From an uncultured Pseudomonadota bacterium (lineage in GTDB: Bacteria > Pseudomonadota > Gammaproteobacteria > Burkholderiales > Eutrophovitaceae), in the NCBI GenBank assembly GCA_937983055.1, contig CALJLA010000180.1:1-8029 (forward strand): a stretch of DNA of 8,029 nucleotides, read 5' to 3'. Shown here one piece after another: positions 1 to 6,065 of this stretch; positions within the stretch are counted from its first letter, which is position 1, and each line of letters starts with the position of its first letter. A program made the position numbers and the translations under genes. Under the pieces are notes generated by a model. The model was not told the origin of the DNA. It saw only the letters and a list, made by a program, of their open reading frames with translations, and did not search any database.

Positions 1-40
1 GAGATCTACACTCTTTCCCTACACGACGCTCTTCCGATCT
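1..40 (+). other. Illumina TruSeq/P5 adapter sequence (artefact, not genomic)
   Basis: The first 40 bases match the 3' part of the standard Illumina P5/TruSeq universal adapter, from GAGATCTACAC through ACACGACGCTCTTCCGATCT. They end exactly at the usual insert junction, so genomic sequence starts at base 41. This is untrimmed library sequence left at a contig end. It has no biological function, and any frame read through it is meaningless. The match is recognised from the known adapter sequence and is contiguous over the whole 40 bases. Confidence 0.98.
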
Positions 41-55
41 CATCGTGCTGTTCAT
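41..55 (-). CDS. Possible start of a third operon gene, truncated by the contig end
   Basis: On the minus strand an ATG at 55-53 is followed by codons for N, S, T, M and then runs into the adapter. A Shine-Dalgarno-like GGGAGA lies at 67-62, six bases before the ATG, which is good spacing. The preceding ligase gene stops at 132, leaving a 76-base gap, so a third co-directional gene is plausible. Only five codons are visible and the product cannot be named. An alternative is a 16-codon frame starting at ATG 102 (behind GGAGTGA), whose TGA overlaps the ATG at 55 in an ATGA arrangement. That could be a tiny leader ORF or chance. Confidence 0.3.
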
Positions 56-131
56 TGTGCGTCTCCCGTTGTCATGGGCACGGCCCCGGCGCCGATGTGC
101 ATGCGGATCACTCCGCGCTTCGACGACACGC

Positions 132-1829
132 TCAGCGCGGCACCGATTCGGTGGCCGGCTGGCCGGACCACTCGGCGTCCTGCAACGTGCGCCACTGGAT
201 CTTGCCCGTGCCGGAGCGCGGCAGCGCGTCGACGAACTCGACCAGCCTGGGCACCTTGTACGCCGCCATATGCTCGCGCGACCAGGCGATGATGTCGTCC
301 GCCTGTGTCCGGCCTGCTGCCGAGGACTTGAGCACGACCACCGCCTTGACCGTTTCACCGCGCCGCGCATCGGGTGCCGATATGACCGCAACTTCGCGGA
401 TATCAGGATGGCGGTAGAGCGTGGCTTCCACTTCTGCCGGCCAGACCTTGTAGCCCGCGGCGTTGATCATGCGCTTGAGCCGGTCGGCGATATAGAAGAA
501 TCCGTCCGCGTCGCAGCGCCCGAGGTCTCCGGTGCGCAGGAAGCGCCGGCCGTCTATCTCGACAAAGCTGGCGGCGTTGGCTTCTGGCCTTTGCCAGTAG
601 CCTTGCATCAACTGCGGTCCGTGCACCAGGATCTCGCCGTCCTCGCCCGGCGGCAAAGGCTCGAGCGATTGAGGATCGACGACCAGCGCAATCGTGTCGA
701 AGGTCGGAATGCCCAGGCACTGCTTGCGCAGGTCGTCATGCGGATTCACATGGGTCTGCGAGATGGTCTCGGTCATCCCGTAGGCTTCCATGTAGCGGAT
801 GCCGCAGCGCTCGTAGAGCTGCTGAGCGACAGCCTCGGGCATCGAGCTGCCGCCGCCGAAGATGTTCTGCAGGGAGCTCAGGTCGCGCGCCTGGGTCGAC
901 GCATGCGCCAGCAGGTCCACCACCATGGTCGGCACGTTGGCCCAGTGCGTGCAGCCATAGCGCTCGATCATGTAGCCGGCGGTTTGCGGATTCCATCGCG
1001 GCAGGATGGCAATGGTGCCGCCCGCGTATACGACCGCGTTCAGGCTGTGCTGCATGCCCGTTACATGGAACATCGGCGCGGTGGCCAGCGCAACGCTGTC
1101 CTGGCTCATGCCTTCCCACAGTGCCGCGCCGACCAGCGTCGTCATGATCGTGCGGTGGGTATGCATGCAGCCCTTGGGCTTGCCGGTGGTGCCCGAGGTG
1201 TAAAGGATGGCGGCGAGATCGTCGGCCTGCGCGGCGGGCGGCAGCGGTTTGTAGGCGGCGGCCAGGGCGTCGGTCCAGCACACGACGCCGGGATCGGTGA
1301 AGGTCTCCCGCGCCGCGGTCACGAACGGGGGAATGTCCAGATCCGGCTTCGCCTCGAGGTAGTCGCTGTAGGTGCCGACAATCAGGTGCTTGGCCTGGCG
1401 ACCGAGCAGTGGTCTGAACTGCTCCAGAAGATCCTGCCCGATAAGCGCGGTGCCGGCGCCGCTGTCCTCGAAGTAGTGCACCAGTTCGTCGGTGACGTTC
1501 ATCGGGCTCACTGGCACCACGACCGCATCGGCCCGCAGAATCGCGTAGAAACCGATCACGTACTGCGGGCTGTTCTGCATGTCGAGCAGTACCCGGTCGC
1601 CCCGGCGCACGCCGCAGCGATGCTGGAGAAAGCCGGCCAGGAGCTCGGCTTCACGCCGCAGTCGCGCGTAGTCCACGCGGGTGTCGTAGAAGATCACGGC
1701 CGGCTTGTCCGCGTAACGCAGCGCGGAGACTTCCAGGTTGAAGGCCAGGGTGGTGGCGGGCACCGTCAGATGGCGCGGCAGATGTTTCGGCCAGAACCGA
1801 AAGTGGCGTTTCTCCGGAATATGGGTCAT
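132..1829 (-). CDS. AMP-dependent fatty-acyl-CoA ligase (first of two tandem paralogues by coordinate)
   Basis: This 565-residue protein belongs to the ANL (adenylate-forming) superfamily, acyl-CoA synthetase branch. Such enzymes activate a free carboxylic acid with ATP to an acyl-AMP and then transfer the acyl group to CoA in the cytoplasm or at the inner membrane. The core motifs are all visible: phosphate-binding loop YTSGTTGKPKG (210-220), YGMTE (350-354), RTGDLG (432-437) with the ribose-binding Asp435, hinge DRLKRMI (449-455), and PRSGTGK (537-543) whose Lys543 is the expected catalytic lysine. Length is normal for the family and no residue is obviously missing. The start is supported by GGAGAG six to seven bases upstream, inside the end of the preceding gene, and by N-terminal similarity to its paralogue (FWP near residue 12). 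Its ATG shares one base with the upstream stop (TGATG), so the two are almost certainly co-translated. Chain length or aromatic preference cannot be read from sequence. Confidence 0.93.
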   Translation of the reverse strand: MTHIPEKRHFRFWPKHLPRHLTVPATTLAFNLEVSALRYADKPAVIFYDTRVDYARLRREAELLAGFLQHRCGVRRGDRVLLDMQNSPQYVIGFYAILRADAVVVPVSPMNVTDELVHYFEDSGAGTALIGQDLLEQFRPLLGRQAKHLIVGTYSDYLEAKPDLDIPPFVTAARETFTDPGVVCWTDALAAAYKPLPPAAQADDLAAILYTSGTTGKPKGCMHTHRTIMTTLVGAALWEGMSQDSVALATAPMFHVTGMQHSLNAVVYAGGTIAILPRWNPQTAGYMIERYGCTHWANVPTMVVDLLAHASTQARDLSSLQNIFGGGSSMPEAVAQQLYERCGIRYMEAYGMTETISQTHVNPHDDLRKQCLGIPTFDTIALVVDPQSLEPLPPGEDGEILVHGPQLMQGYWQRPEANAASFVEIDGRRFLRTGDLGRCDADGFFYIADRLKRMINAAGYKVWPAEVEATLYRHPDIREVAVISAPDARRGETVKAVVVLKSSAAGRTQADDIIAWSREHMAAYKVPRLVEFVDALPRSGTGKIQWRTLQDAEWSGQPATESVPR

Positions 1830-3505
1830 CAGATCTCTCCGGCGGCCAGTTTATGCCGCTCGGCCTCCTGCAGCTGCCGCCATTGCACCTTGCCGGTGCC
1901 TGATTTCGGCAGGCTGTCAACGAACTCGACGAGCCGCGGGACCTTGTAAGCGGCCATTCGCTCGCGCGCCCATCCAATGACCTCCTCGGGGCACAGGCTG
2001 CCTCTCGCGGCATCGTTCGGCACGACCAGCGCCTTCACCGATTCCCCCTGCCGCGGATCCAGGGCAGCGATTACACAGGCTTCGCGAATGCCGGGGTGGC
2101 CGTAGAGAATGGACTCGACCTCTGCGGGCCACACCTTGAAGCCGGAGACGTTGATCATGCGCTTGAGCCGATCGACGAGGAAAAAATAGCCTTCGTCGTC
2201 TGCATAACCGAGATCACCGGTCCTGAAATAGCGGCCCTCGTCGAGGTCCACGAATGCGGCGCTGCTCGCCTCAGGATTCTTCCAGTACCCCAGAAACACC
2301 TGGGGGCCGCGGCACACGATCTCGCCGACCCTGCCCGGCGCAAGCGGGCGCAGCGTGTCGGGATCGATCACCCGTGCATCGGTATCGCAGATGGGTATGC
2401 CAAGGCACTGCTTCTTGGGTCGTGAAGGCGGGTTGATGTGCGTGGGCGCAATCGTTTCAGACAGGCCGTAGCCTTCGACGTAGTTCAGCCCCGTCAGGTC
2501 GTTCAGGCGCTGGGCGACCGCCTGCGGCATTGGCGCGCCGCCGCCGCCGATATGTCTGAGGCTGCTGAGGTCGTAGCGTCCTAGAGAGGGATTGGCAAGA
2601 AAGTCGATCGCCATGGTCGAGATGTTGGTCCAGCCGTCCACCTGATGGCGCTGGATCAGCTCGGCAGCGGTATCGCGATCCCAGCGCGTCATCAGCACGA
2701 TGCTGGCGCCGCAGTAGAGAGGCTGATTCATGCTGCACTGCATGCCCGTGACATGGAACAGCGGCAGCGTGGCGAGTACTCTCGACGAATCGTTCATGCC
2801 CACCCAGCGGGCGCCGGTGATGACCGTATGCATGACCGTCGAATGAGTGTGCATGCAGCCCTTGGGTCGCCCGGTGGTGCCGGAAGTGTAGGGCATCACG
2901 CACAGGTCCTGTGCCCCTGCCAGATGCGGCCGCGGCGCGAGCCGCGCGCCAAGCGCATCGGCCCAGGCTACCGCGCCGCGCAGGCCAATTGCCTGGCGGG
3001 GCGCTGACACCACTTCCGGCAGCCGAAGGTCGGTTGGCGCGGTGACGTAGTCGGCATAGGCCGCGATGACGAGGTGATCGAGCCCGTTGCCGGCCAGCGG
3101 CGCAAGTTGTGCCAGCAGTTCCTGCCCCGTAATGGCGACGCGGGCGTCACTGTCCGCGAGGTAGTGCCGCAGTTCCTCGGTGAGGTTCATCGGATTTACC
3201 GGCACCACGACGGCGTCTACCCGGAGAATGGCGTAAAAGCCGATCATGAACTGCGGGCTGTTCTGCATGAACAGCAGCACCCGGTCGCCGCGACCCACGC
3301 CGAACCGCTGCTGAAGGTAGCCCGCCAGGGCGTCGACCTGACGCTTGAATTCGGCGTAAGTCAGGGGCGAGTCGTAGTAAATCAGGGCAGGCTTGTCCGG
3401 GTGGGCGGCGGCGGAGGCCTCGAGGTTGCGGTACAGGCTGGTGTCGGGCAGGTGGGTGTTCTTCGGCACGCCTTGTGGCCAGAAAGCGTAGTGCCTGGGT
3501 TCCAT
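1829..3505 (-). CDS. AMP-dependent fatty-acyl-CoA ligase (promoter-proximal paralogue)
   Basis: This 558-residue acyl-CoA synthetase of the ANL superfamily is the first gene of the leftward operon. Visible motifs are YTSGTTGRPKG (206-216), YGLSE (346-350), RTGDLG (428-433), hinge DRLKRMI (445-451) and PKSGTGK (533-539) with catalytic Lys539. It aligns almost without gaps to the ligase encoded at 132-1829. Shared stretches include GDRVLL, MQNSP, GFYAILR, FHVTGMQ, KVWPAEVE and MAAYKVPRLVEFVD, so the pair arose by tandem duplication. The two differ around the acyl pocket, for example YGLSE against YGMTE, GGGAPM against GGGSSM, and PLYCGAS against VVYAGGT. This suggests different substrate ranges, which is inference. 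The start at 3505 has a strong GGAGGAG Shine-Dalgarno at 3515-3509, and MEPRHYAFWP matches the family N-terminus. The gene is divergent from the dehydrogenase at 3651. Confidence 0.94.
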   Translation of the reverse strand: MEPRHYAFWPQGVPKNTHLPDTSLYRNLEASAAAHPDKPALIYYDSPLTYAEFKRQVDALAGYLQQRFGVGRGDRVLLFMQNSPQFMIGFYAILRVDAVVVPVNPMNLTEELRHYLADSDARVAITGQELLAQLAPLAGNGLDHLVIAAYADYVTAPTDLRLPEVVSAPRQAIGLRGAVAWADALGARLAPRPHLAGAQDLCVMPYTSGTTGRPKGCMHTHSTVMHTVITGARWVGMNDSSRVLATLPLFHVTGMQCSMNQPLYCGASIVLMTRWDRDTAAELIQRHQVDGWTNISTMAIDFLANPSLGRYDLSSLRHIGGGGAPMPQAVAQRLNDLTGLNYVEGYGLSETIAPTHINPPSRPKKQCLGIPICDTDARVIDPDTLRPLAPGRVGEIVCRGPQVFLGYWKNPEASSAAFVDLDEGRYFRTGDLGYADDEGYFFLVDRLKRMINVSGFKVWPAEVESILYGHPGIREACVIAALDPRQGESVKALVVPNDAARGSLCPEEVIGWARERMAAYKVPRLVEFVDSLPKSGTGKVQWRQLQEAERHKLAAGEI

Positions 3506-3574
3506 GCTCTCCTCCGGATACGCGGCGCGCGGCGCCTGCCGCCGCCTCAGGGGGCGAGGGCTTGTTCTGAGCGG

Positions 3575-3580
3575 ATTCTA
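3575..3580 (-). promoter_or_regulatory. Candidate -10 box for the leftward ligase operon
   Basis: Read on the minus strand this is TAGAAT, five of six matches to the sigma70 -10 consensus. It would place the transcript start near 3567, with a leader of about 60 bases before the ATG at 3505. No convincing -35 box lies 16-18 bases upstream (3597-3604 is GC-only), so an activator or weak basal promoter would be needed. The call rests on one hexamer and its position. Confidence 0.35.
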
Positions 3581-3596
3581 GCCGAAGGCGTTCGGC
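3581..3596. promoter_or_regulatory. Perfect inverted repeat between divergent genes, candidate operator
   Basis: GCCGAA-GGCG-TTCGGC is a perfect 6-bp dyad with a 4-bp centre. It directly abuts the minus-strand TAGAAT box and covers the expected -35 region of the plus-strand TATACT box. A protein bound here could control both divergent transcription units. No regulator gene lies in the window, and a 6-bp GC-rich dyad can arise by chance, so this is a candidate only. Confidence 0.35.
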
Positions 3597-3609
3597 GACC
3601 GCCCGCTTG

Positions 3610-3615
3610 TATACT
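3610..3615 (+). promoter_or_regulatory. Candidate -10 box for the short-chain dehydrogenase
   Basis: TATACT matches five of six bases of the sigma70 -10 consensus in an otherwise GC-rich stretch. Transcription would begin near 3622, giving a leader of about 29 bases that contains the GGAGGAGA ribosome site at 3636-3643. The -35 position (about 3587-3592, GGCGTT) is poor and overlaps the inverted repeat at 3581-3596. Confidence 0.4.
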
Positions 3616-3650
3616 CGCCGCTTTGTCCGCGAACCGGAGGAGACAACAAC

Positions 3651-4409
3651 ATGAGCGAGCGATTTCTCGAGGGCAAGATCGCGGTGGTCACCGGCGCGAG
3701 CCGCGGTCTCGGGCGGGCGATGGCGCTCGCGTTGGGCGGGGCCGGAGCACGCCTGGCGCTGGTCGGCCGCGCGCGGGACAAACTCGCGGAGACGCAGGCG
3801 ATGGCACGGGAGCGCGGCGCGCAGTCCGAAATATTTATCACCGACGTGCGTGACGAAAGCCAGGTTACGCGGCTCGAACAGGCGGTGCGCACGCAGCTCG
3901 GCCAGGCGCACATCGTGATCAACAACGCCGGCACCGCGGTGCGCAAGAACACGGCGGATTTCACGCTCGAAGAATGGCGCACCGTAGTTGACACCAATCT
4001 GACGGGCGCTTTTCTGGTTTCGCGCGCTTTCATTCCGCACATGAAGGCACACAAGTGGGGGCGCATCATCAATATCACCTCGATCATGGCCCATGTCGGC
4101 AGCGCCGGGCGGGGGGCCTATTGCGCCACGAAATCCGGTCTGCTGGCGCTGACGAAGTGCATGGCGCTTGAACTGGTTGCCGACGGAATCAACGTCGTGG
4201 CGATCAGCCCCGGTTTTTACGCAACGGACCTGACCGCGCCGCTGCGTGCGGACGCGCAGAAGAATGCCGCCCTGATGGCGGCCACCCCGGCCGGGCGCTG
4301 GGGACAGCCTGAGGAAATCGGCAAGATCGCGCTCTTCGTGTGCTCCGATGCGGCGGCGTTTATGACCGGTAACGACATCCTGTCCGATGGTGGCTGGGTC
4401 GCGCAGTAG
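3651..4409 (+). CDS. Classical short-chain dehydrogenase/reductase (SDR family)
   Basis: This 252-residue NAD(P)-dependent oxidoreductase has a Rossmann fold. The cofactor motif TGASRGLG is at 14-21 and NNAG is at 91-94. The catalytic tetrad is complete: Asn116, Ser144, Tyr157 and Lys161 (YCATK). Length is normal for classical SDRs. The C-terminal part, with PAGRWGQPEEI (213-223) and the ending SDGGWVAQ, resembles the KduD / gluconate-5-dehydrogenase / FabG-like group. Such enzymes interconvert a secondary alcohol and ketone; the substrate here is unknown. Its position divergent to two acyl-CoA ligases makes a 3-hydroxyacyl or similar CoA-pathway intermediate possible, but a sugar-acid substrate fits the sequence similarity equally well. 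The start has an excellent GGAGGAGA site seven bases upstream. Confidence 0.93.
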   Translation: MSERFLEGKIAVVTGASRGLGRAMALALGGAGARLALVGRARDKLAETQAMARERGAQSEIFITDVRDESQVTRLEQAVRTQLGQAHIVINNAGTAVRKNTADFTLEEWRTVVDTNLTGAFLVSRAFIPHMKAHKWGRIINITSIMAHVGSAGRGAYCATKSGLLALTKCMALELVADGINVVAISPGFYATDLTAPLRADAQKNAALMAATPAGRWGQPEEIGKIALFVCSDAAAFMTGNDILSDGGWVAQ

Positions 4410-4487
4410 GGCGGGCGTGCTCCACGGGGGCGCGAGGGCCGGGCTGCGGGGCGTCGCGGGCCGGATCGCGGCCGGCAATGAGAGCCT

Positions 4488-4526
4488 GGCGCTGACCTGG
4501 TCGCCGGTGCCGGCGTGTCGCCTTTT
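4488..4526 (+). terminator. Weak terminator-like hairpin after the dehydrogenase gene
   Basis: A perfect dyad CGCCGG-TG-CCGGCG (4502-4515) lies inside an imperfect outer pairing of GGCG at 4488-4491 with CGCC at 4519-4522. A short TTTT follows at 4523-4526. The T-run is only four bases and the inner loop is tight, so termination would be inefficient if it occurs. This is the only terminator-like structure seen in the 143-base gap between the dehydrogenase and dadA. GC-rich chance pairing is a real alternative. Confidence 0.2.
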
Positions 4527-4539
4527 GCCGGGCGGTTTG

Positions 4540-4545
4540 TAGAAT
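4540..4545 (+). promoter_or_regulatory. Candidate -10 box immediately upstream of dadA
   Basis: TAGAAT sits in the AT-rich island TTTGTAGAATTC and matches five of six bases of the sigma70 -10 consensus. Its 3' end is only seven bases before the ATG at 4553, so the predicted transcript start falls on or next to the A of the start codon. No good -35 is visible at 4517-4522. Confidence 0.35.
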
Positions 4546-4552
4546 TCATCCG

Positions 4553-5821
4553 ATGAAAGTTCTGGTTCTCGGGGCCGGCGTGGTTGGCGTTACCAGTGCC
4601 TGGTATCTGGCGCGCGCCGGCCATGAGGTTACCGTGGTCGATCGGCAGCCCGCCCCGGGGCTGGAAACGAGCTTCGCCAACGGCGGGCAGATCTCGGTGA
4701 GTCAGACCGAGCCCTGGGCCAATCCCGGTGCGCCGCTGAAGATACTGAAGTGGCTGGGTCGCGAGGATGCGCCGCTGCTGTTTCGCCTGCGCGCGGACGC
4801 ACGCCAGTGGACATGGGGTCTGCGATTCCTGCTCGAATGCTTGCCTTCGCGCGCCCGCTTCAACATGCTGACCACGCTCAGACTGGGCGTGTACAGCCGC
4901 ACCCAGCTTCAGGCGCTGCGGCGCGAAACCGGCATTGCCTACGACGACCTGCAGAAAGGCATCCTGACGATTCACACCAATCGGCGTGAGTTCGACGCCG
5001 CACGCCGGCGGGTCGAGGTGCTGCAGGGGCACGGCCTGGCGATGACTGTCCACACCCCTGACGAAGTTCGCCAGATCGAGCCGGCGCTGCGCGACACCGA
5101 AGTCGGCCTCGTCGGCGGTACCTACGCCAGGGACGACGAATCCGGCGATGCGCACCTGTTCACGCAGCGGCTGGCACAGCTCGCCGCGCAGCGCGGCGTT
5201 CGCTTCGGCCACGGCATGGAAGTTCGCGGTTGCCGGGTCGAGGGCGACAGGATCGCCGGTGTGAGCGTGAGCATTGGCGCACGCACCGAGTTGCTTACTG
5301 CCGATGCCTACGTTGTGGCCTTGGGCTGCCACAGCCGGTTCTTCCTGGCGCCGCTGGGCATCCATGTTCCGGTGTACCCGGTGAAGGGCTACTCGGTGAC
5401 CATTCCGCTCGAGCACGCGGAATACGCCCCTGCCGTATGCCTGACCGACGAGAGCCAGAAGCTGGCCATGTCCCGACTGGGCAACCGCCTGAGGGCGGCG
5501 GGCACGGCGGAACTCGGCGGCTACGACCCCGATGTACGTGCCGCACGCTGCGACGCCATACTGGACCGGGTGCGCCGCCTGTTTCCGCGTGCCGGCGGCT
5601 TCGACCGTGCCGAACGCTGGGCCGGCCTGCGGCCGGCCACGCCCAGCAATGTCCCGCTGATCGGCCGTACCCGATTCGACAACCTGTACCTGAACACCGG
5701 CCATGGCACGCTCGGCTGGACCCTGTCGTGCGGTTCGGGAGCCGCGATGGCCGACCTCGTCTCGGGCGCTCCGCCTGCCGTCGAGTTTCCCTTTTGCAGC
5801 GGCGGCGGACCGTCCAAATAG
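4553..5821 (+). CDS. dadA: D-amino-acid dehydrogenase, DadA-type FAD oxidoreductase
   Basis: This 422-residue protein of the DAO/DadA family is close to the roughly 430 residues of E. coli DadA. The enzyme oxidatively deaminates D-amino acids (classically D-alanine) to 2-oxo acids and ammonia at the inner face of the cytoplasmic membrane, passing electrons from FAD to the respiratory chain. The N-terminus MKVLVLGAGVVGVTSAWYLA carries the FAD-binding GxGxxG at 7-12. Family-typical blocks follow: ETSFANGGQ (38-46), YPVKGYS (275-281), WAGLRPATPSNVPLIG (356-371) and NTGHGTLGWTLSCGSG (381-396). The start is fixed by the dinucleotide-binding strand beginning at residue 2. No Shine-Dalgarno is seen upstream. 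No alanine racemase (dadX) adjoins it, so it appears as a single gene here. Another DAO-family specificity, such as D-proline or other imino acids, cannot be excluded. Confidence 0.9.
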   Translation: MKVLVLGAGVVGVTSAWYLARAGHEVTVVDRQPAPGLETSFANGGQISVSQTEPWANPGAPLKILKWLGREDAPLLFRLRADARQWTWGLRFLLECLPSRARFNMLTTLRLGVYSRTQLQALRRETGIAYDDLQKGILTIHTNRREFDAARRRVEVLQGHGLAMTVHTPDEVRQIEPALRDTEVGLVGGTYARDDESGDAHLFTQRLAQLAAQRGVRFGHGMEVRGCRVEGDRIAGVSVSIGARTELLTADAYVVALGCHSRFFLAPLGIHVPVYPVKGYSVTIPLEHAEYAPAVCLTDESQKLAMSRLGNRLRAAGTAELGGYDPDVRAARCDAILDRVRRLFPRAGGFDRAERWAGLRPATPSNVPLIGRTRFDNLYLNTGHGTLGWTLSCGSGAAMADLVSGAPPAVEFPFCSGGGPSK

Positions 5822-6065
5822 GCCGTTATCTCAAAATGTTGGCGCGCCGGACGGCTGCGACACCCAGCGACCGGCCGCCGGATCCGGGTGTAACGCGGGC
5901 GCCGAAGTCCCGCCGGGGCGAAAATACCCGCTAACATCACGCTACGGGCGAGCGGCAGCCACTCCCGGCTGCAAAGCGGGCGGAAGCGGCCCGAGCGTCG
6001 AACAGGTATCAGCAATGTCCGCACAGCGGGCGCAAGTGGGCGCGCCTAAGGCAGTACGGAAGCTT
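5822..6065. other. Intergenic region between dadA and the c-di-GMP sensor gene
   Basis: This 244-base gap has no convincing terminator, with no hairpin followed by a T-run. A short palindrome CCGGATCCGG lies at 5878-5887. The only -10-like hexamer seen is TAACAT at 5932-5937 (four of six), just after an AAAATA stretch, with no -35. The downstream reading frame is open through the whole gap and back into dadA to 5703. That is common in GC-rich DNA and is not taken as coding. Confidence 0.4.

Noticed and set aside
45..1949. A 634-codon open frame on the plus strand
   Set aside because: It lies antisense to the well-supported ligase gene, has low-complexity Arg/His/Val/Gly-rich composition, and shows no recognisable domain. 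It is a typical shadow frame in GC-rich DNA.
4460..4476. GCCGG-N7-CCGGC hairpin after the dehydrogenase gene
   Set aside because: The stem is only five base pairs and no T-run follows, so it is not called as a terminator.
3147..4478. A 443-codon open frame on the minus strand across the divergent intergenic region
   Set aside because: It overlaps the ligase N-terminus in another frame and runs antisense to the whole dehydrogenase gene, with no motif of its own. Two genes with complete catalytic motifs explain the same DNA.
5620..5638. GGCCGGCC-TGC-GGCCGGCC inverted repeat
   Set aside because: It lies within the conserved DadA block WAGLRPAT, where GCC/GGC/CGG/CCG codons in a GC-rich genome generate it by coincidence.
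4217..5704. A 495-codon open frame on the minus strand
   Set aside because: It is antisense to dadA, which has every family motif. Its composition looks like a reverse-strand shadow.
5703..6065. Upstream extension of the LOV-GGDEF-EAL frame by 121 codons
   Set aside because: The extension overlaps the end of dadA in another frame and is Arg/Pro/Ala-rich with no domain. The TM anchor begins soon after ATG 6066, which has a better ribosome site.
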